A stretch of 64,000 nucleotides of DNA from Paenibacillus marchantiophytorum (GTDB taxonomy: Bacteria; Bacillota; Bacilli; Paenibacillales; NBRC-103111). Below are positions 16,577 to 24,829 of the stretch, one piece after another. The stretch is taken from positions 1-64,000 of the forward strand of contig NZ_BMHE01000025.1 in assembly GCF_014640555.1 (NCBI RefSeq), read 5' to 3'. Made by a program: the position numbers and the translations under genes. Numbering within the stretch: position 1 is the first letter of the stretch; every line of letters starts with the position of its first letter. Below the pieces are notes generated by a model that was not told where the DNA came from, ran no database searches, and was given only the letters and a program-made list of their open reading frames with translations.

Positions 16577-17836
16577 ATGGATTTTATTGGAAAGTTAACC
16601 CCCACAACCCGACAGCTTGCATTTCAAAGTTGGGAATTCGGATTGTTCCTTCATTTTGGACTGCGTACCTTCTATGAAGGATACGTCGATTTTGATGAGA
16701 GGCGCATGCATCCGGATGCTTTTAACCCTGAACTCTTGGAATGTGAACAGTGGATCCGAACGGCCAAAGAAGCCGGAATGAACTATGCCGTATTAACGGC
16801 GAAGCACCATGACGGTTTTTCCAATTGGCCTTCTCGTTACAGTCAATTTAGTGTGGCCGCTTCTCCGTGGAAGGAAGGGAAAGGGGATGTCATTCGCGAA
16901 TTTGTGGATGCTTGCCATAAATATGATGTGAAACCAGGCTTATACTATTCCCCGTATGATGGTTCAGCCGATTTTTACACACAGGATGCGAAGGCTTACG
17001 ACGATTATTTCGTCAATCAAATAACCGAACTGCTCACGCAGTATGGAGAGATTGACATCCTTTGGTTTGACGGTTGCGGCTCTGAAGGGCATTCGTATGA
17101 TTGGAACCGGATTATCGGTGAAATTCGCCGCATGCAGCCTCATATTTTAATTTTCAACATGGGAGATCCGGATTTTCGGTGGGTTGGAAATGAGGACGGG
17201 ATTGCGCCTGTTCCGTGCTGGAACGTTGTGGATTCAACGGAATTTTCAATTTTGACGGAGAAGAAAGAGCAGTTGGGCGATCGCCTATGGCTGCCTGCGG
17301 AATGCGACGTCCAGATGCGGGGGAATTGGTTTTATAGCGATAGCGATGAACATACCCTGAAAAGTGTGGAAGAGCTGATGGGCATTTATGATCATTCCGT
17401 TGGCAGGGGCGCAAATTTGCTTCTCAATATCGGGCCGGATCGCAACGGCTTGCTTCCAGAGCTGGATGTGGAGCGACTTCAGGAATTCGGTTCGGAAATT
17501 CGCAGGCATTTGGGAAGCCCATTCGCCACACTTGCGCAATGTGAAAGAAGAGGGAATTCCTGGGTATATGAGACCGAGGTGCCCCAGTTGCTCGACCAAA
17601 TCGTCATCCAAGAGGATCTGACTGCCGGCGAAAATGTAAGAAGCTTCAAAATTAGCATCGTTACCCAAAAGACAAGGCGACCTGTGGCCATTCATCAGGG
17701 ACAGCATATCGGACATAAGGCAATTATTCGTGTCCCTGCCATTAGAGTTCGGGGCATTATCGTTGAAATCACGGAAAGTGATCAAGAGGCGGTCCTGCAA
17801 GGACTAAGCTTCCATCATGTTGGTTACAGGAGTTAG
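16577..17836 (+). CDS. GH29 alpha-L-fucosidase
   Basis: 419 residues, cytosolic (no signal peptide). Retaining glycoside hydrolase family 29: WFGLFLHFG-type N-terminus, TAKHHDGF at residues 74-81, and nucleophile Asp165 in LWFDG. NLLLNIGPDRNG closes the barrel, and a beta-sandwich follows. It releases L-fucose from imported oligosaccharides, which indicates that the locus takes up a fucose-containing glycan. The ATG at 16577 has GAAAGG upstream; an earlier ATG at 16553 has no ribosome site. It lies 27 bases after the binding-lipoprotein gene and ends the operon at the terminator 17875. Confidence 0.88.
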   Translation: MDFIGKLTPTTRQLAFQSWEFGLFLHFGLRTFYEGYVDFDERRMHPDAFNPELLECEQWIRTAKEAGMNYAVLTAKHHDGFSNWPSRYSQFSVAASPWKEGKGDVIREFVDACHKYDVKPGLYYSPYDGSADFYTQDAKAYDDYFVNQITELLTQYGEIDILWFDGCGSEGHSYDWNRIIGEIRRMQPHILIFNMGDPDFRWVGNEDGIAPVPCWNVVDSTEFSILTEKKEQLGDRLWLPAECDVQMRGNWFYSDSDEHTLKSVEELMGIYDHSVGRGANLLLNIGPDRNGLLPELDVERLQEFGSEIRRHLGSPFATLAQCERRGNSWVYETEVPQLLDQIVIQEDLTAGENVRSFKISIVTQKTRRPVAIHQGQHIGHKAIIRVPAIRVRGIIVEITESDQEAVLQGLSFHHVGYRS

Positions 17837-17874
17837 TCAGCCCGGAAAGACGTACAGCAGCTTGCAAAGTGTGA

Positions 17875-17917
17875 ATACAGAGCATGGCGGGATAACCGCC
17901 GTTGCTCTGTATTTTTT
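17875..17917 (+). terminator. Terminator of the fucosidase operon
   Basis: ATACAGAGCA pairs exactly with TGCTCTGTAT, with an inner GGCGG/CCGCC stem, and is followed by six T. This is a strong bipartite hairpin about 40 bases after the stop codon. Confidence 0.85.
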
Positions 17918-18046
17918 ATGCCATCAAATCCACTTAGAAACCACACTGTATGATACAAACCGTCTGCGCAGTGAAACAGATCGGAGCGCATAAGGCAGCG
18001 AAGATGCCGCATGCGGCCTGGCAATTTTTTCCAATCTGAACACTTG

Positions 18047-18364
18047 CAAAACGTGTCAGGATAGCGAGTTGGAGGGAACTACAGTACGCTATAATTCTGA
18101 AAACCACGATATTCTACGCCAGAGGGAACTAGGATCCGCTATTCCACCATTTCTTGGATGGAATCAGCAGGTTCCGCTTAAATAGAGGATCTCAGTTCCC
18201 TTTCACGCTGCGTTTACCCGAGTTCCCGCCATATAGGGGATCATAGTTCCTTTTCATACGACGCTCTCTGTCAATGCAAAGCCCAAAGGGAACCAGGATC
18301 CGCTAGAATGTTGAAAACCGTTATGAAAATGCTCATCTATTAGGATGGCAATGCCGCTTTTTTT
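18047..18364 (+). repeat. GGGAACTA-unit repeat element, copy A
   Basis: First of four related elements in the window. Five copies of a 19-base unit (consensus GGGAACTANNATCCGCTAT) occur in the order + + - - +, at 18074-18092, 18124-18142, 18182-18200 (inverted), 18233-18250 (inverted) and 18288-18306. The + and - units are complementary, so unit 1 can pair with 4 and unit 2 with 3. The element ends in GGCAATGCC followed by a T-run. No coding potential. It lies between the fucosidase terminator and AraC/MFS remnants. Confidence 0.8.
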
Positions 18365-18428
18365 AGTAATAAGCTTCAAAATTAATAGATGAGCTGTTAA
18401 TTAGCAGTTGCTCTTACAATTTAAGGTT

Positions 18429-18660
18429 TTAACTAGTCTCGAACGCTTCCGGTACAGGTTTTCTATGAAAAGCTTTAATATCTTGAAGCGGAGGGAGCCC
18501 GAAGAGCCGGCGGTACTCCCGGCTGAATTGAGCAGGGCTCTCGTATCCAACTTCTAGCGCGGCGGCCGTTGCGTTCGCAGAGCCGTTCAGCATTAGGCGT
18601 CTCGCTTCCTGGAGTCGGAGCTGCTTCTGATATTGCAGGGGAGCCATAACGTCGGTAATC
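18429..18660 (-). pseudogene. AraC-family regulator, C-terminal fragment
   Basis: The minus-strand translation (MAPLQYQKQLRLQEARRLML, then VGYESPAQFSREYRRLFGLPP) is the DNA-binding end of an AraC regulator of the type with an N-terminal AraC_N domain. The first helix-turn-helix and the whole sensor domain are missing. The homology stops near 18660, exactly where an MFS transporter fragment starts on the other strand. A deletion probably joined two formerly separate genes. About 75 residues remain of roughly 300. Confidence 0.75.
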
Positions 18661-18663
18661 GGC

Positions 18664-19450
18664 ATGACAGCACTGGCCTTCGGATTCGTTCAAGCCGCGT
18701 CTGTCGGATGGAAAGTGCCGGTAGTATGGGGCTCTATTGCTCTCGGATGTGTCTCACTAGCGTCTTTCGTAAGCCACAGAACCGATTACGCCTCTTCGCT
18801 TGTTCGCCAGCCGAACGCGATCTGGAGCCTACTTAGGTAGGCTGTTGCTCTTGTGTGGAAATTATCCGATCTTTTTCTTCGTTCCGCAATTTCTGCAAAA
18901 CGTCCTTCATTTCGATTCTTTGGAAGCGGGACTCGCGATTATGCCGTTCACGGTCGTTCAGTTCGGGATGATGTATGCCATGCCTTCGCTCGTAACCCGA
19001 TTCGGGAACGCTAAAGTACTGATCGCCGGATTGGTAATCGCGATCGCCGGAACAAGCTGGCTGAGCTTCATTTCAGCCGATTCGAGCTTTTTCGTTCATT
19101 TATTTTTCCCGTTGATTATTATGGGGTGCGGTGCAGGGATGATCTTCCAGCCATTCACGACGCTGGGGTTGTCCGGCGTGAAGGACAAGGATGCAGGAGC
19201 GGCGTCGGGGCTCGTCAACGTCGCTCATCAGACCGGTGCGTCGCTCGGGCTCGCGGTTCTTATTGCCGTTTTCGAGGCGGCGAACCGGTCGGCGGTTCCT
19301 TCGGGTACGTCTTTTGCCCATGCGATCTCCGTTTCGCTTGTGGGTTCAGCCGTTTTCCTGACGGCTTCTCTCCTGGCGGTCTTGATCTTGCTGCTGCCGG
19401 CCGACAAGGCGCAGCGCCCCGTCGCAGCTGAAACAAGGAACGCGTCCTGA
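18664..19450 (+). pseudogene. MFS drug transporter (DHA2-type), truncated and frameshifted
   Basis: From 18664 the frame reads MTALAFGFVQAASVGWKVPV and ends at TAG near 18837. The sequence continues in another frame from about 18810 (GAYLGRLLLLCGNYPIFFFVPQ) to the stop at 19450, with five further membrane helices and the motif GAASGLVNVAHQTGASLG. Together these correspond to the C-terminal half of a 14-helix EmrB/QacA-type exporter. The N-terminal half is gone and about 20 residues around the frame change are garbled. It is not expected to function. Codon use is GC-rich. Confidence 0.75.
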
Positions 19451-19639
19451 AGCGTGAATGATGCATATGGAATATAAGGTACACATTGGATATAATAGAT
19501 ATGACCATTAGGTACCAGAAATTATTCTCTGTTTAATAGATCCAGAGAATTCACATAACTAAGAAGCGAGAATTTCCAGGGAACCCCATCAAGGTATGAT
19601 ACAATCGAGTGACCTATCATTCCAGGAAGAGGCGTATTG

Positions 19640-21004
19640 ATGCAAACACACTCACAATCGGGCAAAACCGTTCAGCATAATGTTCCTACTTCCACCGCCT
19701 CCGGTTTATTGAATACGTATGAAAGCGTATCAGCAGGGCGCTTGCCTGGCTCTGCCCTTCAGCGTGCGACGCAGCACCCACAAGCGATGAGCACGGCACA
19801 GATCATGCATCTTCAGCGCACAATCGGCAACCACTCGGTCGCCGAGCTGTTTAAACAGAATTCGGCTGCAACCAAGCCTGACGAGAAGCGTGCTGAACCG
19901 GTTGCGGCTCCCGTCACAATTCAAGCAGCGCCTACGGCCACCCAAGCCGATATTCAGCGCAAGGTGTATATTAAAAAGACGCTATTCAGCGGCTACAGAA
20001 ACAAAACCAAATCAGGCCGCGGCAGCGAAGGCGCAGGCGAGCGGAACGTGAAAACGATGATGGGGGATGACAAGTCGCGTTATTTTAACAGCAAGGATGA
20101 GATGTCACAATATGCTGCAAATACCACTGAGAAAATCGGTCACGTCGAGAAGACGAATACCTGGATTCGTATTCCTGATGAGTTGACGGTTATCGGGGAA
20201 AAGCATACGGCCACCACACTGCAAGATGTTGTCAAAGCTGTGGGAACTGATAAGTTCATGTATGAAGGATATACAGAACATCCTGCTGAAGCTGCCGACA
20301 ATCAGGAGCTACAAGCGACCATGCGTCAGAGTGATGCAGTCAGCAATGCGAAGTTTGGTGGCATTGGCTCCAGCCCTGGGGCTAAATCGCATTATGCTGA
20401 AAGCTTTTATCCCAAAATCATCAGAGGCTTGCAAGGTATTAACGTCAGACACGATTATCAGATAATAGGGTCGGAAGCGGAAAGGAAATTATTGAGGATG
20501 GCCATCCGATTTGCCGCAAGTGCGAATGAAGATTCGGGCCTCTATCGGGCGTACACCGCCCAGGAAGAGTTATGGAATAATACTGCAACTAGCCTTGAAG
20601 GCGATACTATGTCAGCTGCACCTTTGACTGAGGCGATGCAGACTGCTCGCAGCAGCGCACTGTTTACTACGTTCGTGCAGGAATTGACGAGTTATGCCAC
20701 GGCGAAGATTCAGGAGGAGCAAGCGCATGCATCTGCAGCCGACAAAAAGGCATTTGCCGATAATTGGCATGTTGCCAAGGTGGATTATGACGTGGAGGGG
20801 TCAGAAATCATGAAGGCGGAGAAAGCCCGTGATTTCTCCATGTTCCAGCATATTAAGAAAGCTAAGAGTGACGGTTATCTGTTGTACGGACTCGGTGATC
20901 TGCATCTGCAGCGGATAAAAAAACTGCTGGATGCCGAAGGCATCAAGTCGGAGAATATGAACACATTCATCAGCAATCAGGCGGCTAATCACCCGCAGAC
21001 CTGA
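19640..21004 (+). CDS. eCIS-motif protein with possible TraB/TIKI/EreA-like C-terminal domain
   Basis: 454 residues, soluble, no signal peptide. Residues 58-67 carry LQRTIGNHSV, the short motif that recurs in proteins associated with extracellular contractile injection systems (eCIS; DUF4157 proteins often have LQRTIGN-AV). A disordered Ala/Pro/Thr linker with IQRKV follows. The C-terminal domain has GEKH at 186-189 after a hydrophobic strand (ELTVIGEKH) and GLGDLH at about 417-422 followed by LQRIKKLLDAEGI. This two-motif layout resembles the metal-binding GExH and GxxH motifs of the TraB/TIKI/EreA/ChaN superfamily. It may be an injected effector. No injection-system genes are in the window. 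ATG 19640 follows AGGAAGAGG; a TTG precedes it directly. Confidence 0.5.
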   Translation: MQTHSQSGKTVQHNVPTSTASGLLNTYESVSAGRLPGSALQRATQHPQAMSTAQIMHLQRTIGNHSVAELFKQNSAATKPDEKRAEPVAAPVTIQAAPTATQADIQRKVYIKKTLFSGYRNKTKSGRGSEGAGERNVKTMMGDDKSRYFNSKDEMSQYAANTTEKIGHVEKTNTWIRIPDELTVIGEKHTATTLQDVVKAVGTDKFMYEGYTEHPAEAADNQELQATMRQSDAVSNAKFGGIGSSPGAKSHYAESFYPKIIRGLQGINVRHDYQIIGSEAERKLLRMAIRFAASANEDSGLYRAYTAQEELWNNTATSLEGDTMSAAPLTEAMQTARSSALFTTFVQELTSYATAKIQEEQAHASAADKKAFADNWHVAKVDYDVEGSEIMKAEKARDFSMFQHIKKAKSDGYLLYGLGDLHLQRIKKLLDAEGIKSENMNTFISNQAANHPQT

Positions 21005-21026
21005 TTGCTTCCGATGTGGATGCCCG

Positions 21027-21082
21027 AACAGCGACAGGTCCAAGACGAGGCTTTCTCGTCTTGGACCTGTCGCTGTTTCTTT
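21027..21082. terminator. Very long perfect terminator hairpin
   Basis: A 23-base-pair perfect stem (21027-21049 with 21055-21077) around the loop GCTTT is followed by TCTTT. It ends the 19.6-kb gene and may also stop the convergent DoxX gene. The perfection and length are unusual for a simple terminator. Confidence 0.85.
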
Positions 21083-21139
21083 GCAAGCTCGCGTGTATTG
21101 GTATTTAAACGCTTAATGAGCGCGTCATGCTTGCTTTAC

Positions 21140-21523
21140 TTAATTCGTTTGATTCAACAAGCCAGATTTCTGTCTTTTATGATAATAAACATAGGAACCT
21201 GCGATTATAATATAACCAATTAGAAAACTAAATCCAGCCGAAAAGCCGTCCACAGCGATGGTTGAGTACGTCGCGCCTGTCAAATCAAAGAGTAAACCGG
21301 CATATGCCCATTCTTTGATTCGTGGAAAGCCAGGGATAAGGATTGCTATGACCCCTAATATCTTGGCGATTCCAAGAAAGGGAAGAAGGTAATCGGGATA
21401 ACCCAAGTGTTCGAAAAGTTTAACCGCATCTGTTACTTTTAGCGTATCAGTAACCGCACCCACGCCCATAAACAACACAACTAGCACAGTAAAAATCCAG
21501 TAAGGAATTATAATTTTTTTCAT
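21140..21523 (-). CDS. DoxX-like membrane protein
   Basis: 127 residues with four predicted membrane helices (IPYWIFTVLVVLFMGVGAV first). The family motif region LGYPDYLLPFLGIAKILGVIAILIP identifies a DoxX-like protein. The precise role is unknown; family members are linked to thiol or oxidative stress. An AAGGAGG site lies upstream of the ATG at 21523. The gene is monocistronic and convergent with the preceding gene. Confidence 0.85.
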   Translation of the reverse strand: MKKIIIPYWIFTVLVVLFMGVGAVTDTLKVTDAVKLFEHLGYPDYLLPFLGIAKILGVIAILIPGFPRIKEWAYAGLLFDLTGATYSTIAVDGFSAGFSFLIGYIIIAGSYVYYHKRQKSGLLNQTN

Positions 21524-21860
21524 TGCATTTCATCCTCCTTAAGTTACATCAACCATTTTTTTCAGTGCCATTTGATTACACATTCCTGCAGGATTACTGC
21601 CTAACACTCTTCACTTCCTTCTTTTGTAATTCCTGCGAAATAACCATGATTGTGTCTAATCTGTTCTGTTTTGAATATACCTTTATAGGCATATTCCTGT
21701 CAAGGAATATTTAGTTTTTTGCTCCCATCGTTAGAAGGCGAAAGCTCAAGCCGATCCAGGCTGGGGCTTTTTTCTTCTAGCCGTACCGTAGGTGCCCAAC
21801 TTACAGGCATTTCGCTTTTCTATCGCATAAAGTGTAATCATGAAAGGAGTGGCTGGATGG

Positions 21861-22769
21861 ATGAAAATCACAATCGCAGCAGTTGGGGATTTGTTGATGA
21901 AAAAGCAGATGATTGCCTCGGCCGCAAGGGAAGGCGGATTCGCGCCTATTTTCTCAAAAGTGAAACCCTATCTGCGGAAATCCGATTTAACGATAGGTAA
22001 TCTAGAGACGACCTTCTCCGGCAAAAAATTCCGCGAAGAGCCCGGAAAACTTTTGTTCAACTCCCCGGACAAATTCGCTGCTGCGCTCCGGAACTTGGGC
22101 TTCAATGTATTAGGAACAGCCAATAACCATTGTATGGATGGGAAACTATCCGGTTTGAGGCGGACATTAGACGTCCTCGATCGACAAGGTCTGCGACATA
22201 CGGGCACGTATCGCTCCGCCCAGGAAGCCCAACGGAAACTGATTGTTAATGTAAAGGGAATAAAAATCGGAATATTGGCTTATACGAAAGGAACGAACGG
22301 GATCCCAGTCCCGGAGCCGTGGTTAGTCAACCGGCTAAATCAGAAAAAAATAATAGCGGACGTGCGCAGCTTGAAGCGTAGAACAGATTTTATCATCGCC
22401 TGCTTACATTTCGGGAAAGAATTTCGAACTTACCCCGACCGTAACCAAATCCAGCTCATTCAGGTGTTGTTTAATAATGGGGTGAATGTCGTGCTGGGAG
22501 CGCATCCCCATGTGCTGCATCCGATAAGAATGTCTAAGGTGAAGGACATCGACGGACTCACTAGAAATCGGGTAGCGGCGTCTTCTCTAGGAAATTTCGT
22601 ATCTACCGAACTTCCCCGGCATCCCGATAGACTGCGAGGAACAATCTTGATATTAACCGTAACGAAAAATGCAAAAGGGATAACGGATGTGACGAAAATT
22701 TCAAGGGTGCCAACTCGCATTTTGCAAAATGTAGGTAAGAAAAGCGTTTATCGGGTTGTGCCGGATTGA
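21861..22769 (+). CDS. CapA-family protein
   Basis: About 302 residues of the CapA metallophosphatase-like fold found in poly-gamma-glutamate synthesis proteins. Motifs visible are AAVGDLLM, IGNLETTFSG, TANNHCMD, LHFGKE and GAHPHVLHP. CapA proteins usually have an N-terminal membrane anchor; none is present here, so this looks like a cytoplasmic or stand-alone form. The start is uncertain: ATG 21861 (MKITIAAVGD) matches the family and has AAAGGAG twelve bases upstream, while ATG 21840 adds seven residues. The next gene overlaps or nearly abuts its end, suggesting a joint function at the cell surface or spore. Confidence 0.8.
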   Translation: MKITIAAVGDLLMKKQMIASAAREGGFAPIFSKVKPYLRKSDLTIGNLETTFSGKKFREEPGKLLFNSPDKFAAALRNLGFNVLGTANNHCMDGKLSGLRRTLDVLDRQGLRHTGTYRSAQEAQRKLIVNVKGIKIGILAYTKGTNGIPVPEPWLVNRLNQKKIIADVRSLKRRTDFIIACLHFGKEFRTYPDRNQIQLIQVLFNNGVNVVLGAHPHVLHPIRMSKVKDIDGLTRNRVAASSLGNFVSTELPRHPDRLRGTILILTVTKNAKGITDVTKISRVPTRILQNVGKKSVYRVVPD

Positions 22770-22791
22770 TAGAACGGATATCGACGAAAGC

Positions 22792-23562
22792 ATGGTTACG
22801 CTTCGTATGAATACTGATACTTGGGGTGAAGGCATGGTTTACTGGAATAACAAGTTAGGCAAATACAAGGCGTTATTAACGAATGAGGAACTAACTCTTA
22901 ATCTGCCACCAACCAACCTTGCAACCGAAGCAAATGTGGAGAGGATGCTGGGAAAATATCGAGTCGTCTATCTAAAGCCGAGTAATGGCACCGGAGGCTA
23001 TGGCATTTTTAAGTTGTCTCGCATGGATGCACGATATCGGTTGGAGAACGGCACGCGGAACCGTTCATTCGCAACCTTTAAGGGAACGTACGTCGCTTTC
23101 CAGAAAGCAAAAAGGAAGAAAGCTTACTTGGTGCAGAAGGGCATACCCTTGCTCCGCTATCAGGGACTTCCGTTTGATCTGCGTATTATGGTACAAAGAA
23201 ACCGGCAGCGTAAGTGGGAGGTAACCGGAATCGTGGGACGAGTAGCCCTGCCTAATAAGGTCGTGACCAACTATCATAGCGGGGGTAGGCCGATGCCAGT
23301 GGAAAAGCTGCTTTCCCCTTTTATGTCTAAAAAGGAGCAGCTTTCCTATGTGGAGTCGCTTAAGACGCTAGGCCTTAGGATCAGCAAACATATGAGTGGC
23401 ATTTTTCCGAATTTCAGGTCGTATGGGGTGGATATAGGCATTGATAAAGAGATGAAGCCTTGGATCATAGAGGTCAATACGCGGCCAGATAAATACATTT
23501 TTAATGCCCTTTCCGACAAGCGGATGTTTCGCAAAATCCAACGTTACGAAAGATTCAGATAA
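22792..23562 (+). CDS. YheC/YheD-family ATP-grasp protein
   Basis: About 256 residues. The sequence TLNLPPTN, VYLKPSNGTGGYGIFKL, YLVQKGIPL, FDLRIMVQRN and WIIEVNTRPDK is typical of YheC/YheD ATP-grasp proteins, which are spore-coat-associated in Bacillus. K-P-x-x-G-x-G-G is the nucleotide-binding loop, and E-V-N is the metal-binding end. It would join an amino acid or peptide to a carboxylate using ATP; the substrate is unknown. The start could be TTG 22756, overlapping capA by 14 bases, or ATG 22792. Coupling to the CapA-type gene is an unusual pairing. Confidence 0.8.
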   Translation: MVTLRMNTDTWGEGMVYWNNKLGKYKALLTNEELTLNLPPTNLATEANVERMLGKYRVVYLKPSNGTGGYGIFKLSRMDARYRLENGTRNRSFATFKGTYVAFQKAKRKKAYLVQKGIPLLRYQGLPFDLRIMVQRNRQRKWEVTGIVGRVALPNKVVTNYHSGGRPMPVEKLLSPFMSKKEQLSYVESLKTLGLRISKHMSGIFPNFRSYGVDIGIDKEMKPWIIEVNTRPDKYIFNALSDKRMFRKIQRYERFR

Positions 23563-23591
23563 TTAAGCGGATGAAGCAAACCTGCATATTG

Positions 23592-23633
23592 TTCTTCTAT
23601 TTAAACGACCTTATGGTGGTTTAAATAGAAGAA
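23592..23633. repeat. AT-rich 15-bp inverted repeat
   Basis: TTCTTCTATTTAAAC (23592-23606) and its exact complement (23619-23633) flank a twelve-base loop that can pair further (ACC/GGT). There is no T-run on either side, so terminator function is uncertain. It lies 30 bases after the YheC/D-like gene. Confidence 0.6.
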
Positions 23634-23824
23634 GGAAGGGCCCAGTGAATTTGAACGAAACGTTATCTTTACAGCTTGTAAAAATACATAGTTAACAACA
23701 TCAGACTTCAACCATTTTCAAACTCCTGTGCTAACGGACAGGAACACAGCTCGACACTTTTTCCAATGTTGACCGATTTGGTGTACAATGAATGAAAAAA
23801 GCATTTTAGGGAGGAACTACGTAT

Positions 23825-24712
23825 ATGAACAAGAAGCAGATGGAACGGATTCGCACTGGTCAAGGATTCATCGCAGCGCTGGACCAAAGCGGAGGGAGTA
23901 CACCGAAGGCGCTCCAGCAGTACGGCATCGAGCCGAGCCGCTATTCGGGCGACGAGGAGATGTTTGCGCAGGTGCATGAAATGAGAACGCGCATCATCAA
24001 GAGCCCTGCGTTTGACGCGGCATACATCCTTGGGTCCATCCTGTTCGAGAACACTATGGATCGGAAGATCGATGGGTTGTTTACGAGCGACTACTTGTGG
24101 GAGAAGAAAGGTATCGTGCCTTTTTTGAAGGTTGACAAGGGGCTGGCAGAATTAGACGGCGGCGTGCAGTTGCTAAACCCGATTCCGGATCTGGACGACT
24201 TGCTCCGGCGGGCGGTCGAGCGCAACGTCTTCGGAACTAAGATGCGTTCGGTCATTCACGAGGCGAATCCGCAAGGGATTCGCAAGGTAGTGGAGCAGCA
24301 GTTCGAGCTCGGCAAGCAAATTTGGTCCGCAGGACTTGTCCCCATCATCGAGCCAGAAGTCGATATTAACAGCCTCGACAAAGGGGAAGCGGAACGGATC
24401 TTGAAGGACGAAATCTTCAAGCAATTGTCTACTCTTGCGCCCGATGTGAGCGTTATGCTGAAGCTCTCGATCCCAACCGAGGACGATTTCTACCGTGATC
24501 TGATGGACGAACCACATGTCGCTCGGGTCGTCGCACTGTCTGGCGGGTATGACCGGGAAGAAGCCAACGAACGGCTGGCCCGCAGTCACGGCTTGATCGC
24601 TAGTTTCTCCCGCGCCTTGGCTGAAGGTTTGTCTGATCAACAGTCGGATGAGCAGTTCAACGAGATACTGAGCCGTTCCATTCGGTCCATATACGAAGCG
24701 TCGATCTCCTAA
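23825..24712 (+). CDS. fda: Class I fructose-bisphosphate aldolase
   Basis: 295 residues. Catalyses reversible cleavage of fructose 1,6-bisphosphate in glycolysis through a lysine Schiff base; no metal is needed. Recognisable features are FIAALDQSGGSTPKAL near the N-terminus, EPEVD at 177-180, and Lys213 in MLKLSIPTE as the likely Schiff-base lysine. The length matches the short bacterial class I enzymes of Staphylococcus and related Firmicutes. A GGGAGGAAC site precedes the ATG, and TACAAT about 35 bases upstream may be the -10 box. Monocistronic with its own terminator. Confidence 0.92.
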   Translation: MNKKQMERIRTGQGFIAALDQSGGSTPKALQQYGIEPSRYSGDEEMFAQVHEMRTRIIKSPAFDAAYILGSILFENTMDRKIDGLFTSDYLWEKKGIVPFLKVDKGLAELDGGVQLLNPIPDLDDLLRRAVERNVFGTKMRSVIHEANPQGIRKVVEQQFELGKQIWSAGLVPIIEPEVDINSLDKGEAERILKDEIFKQLSTLAPDVSVMLKLSIPTEDDFYRDLMDEPHVARVVALSGGYDREEANERLARSHGLIASFSRALAEGLSDQQSDEQFNEILSRSIRSIYEASIS

Positions 24713-24727
24713 TGGAGACGATAGCGG

Positions 24728-24756
24728 AGCCCGTGATTGCGAGCGCGGGCTTTTTT
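24728..24756 (+). terminator. Terminator after fda
   Basis: AGCCCG and CGGGCT form the stem, followed by six T, 15 bases after the stop codon. Confidence 0.75.
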
Positions 24757-24829
24757 GTGCTAGCGGTGCATTCTTCCGCGGCAGCGCTTTTCGTCGTTAA
24801 AGTAACACTAAAAAATGGAGTGTCAGAAT

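Noticed and set aside
18047..18364. CRISPR array interpretation of the GGGAACTA repeats
   Set aside because: Units alternate in orientation, spacing is irregular, the spaces between units are themselves conserved between copies, and no cas genes are present.
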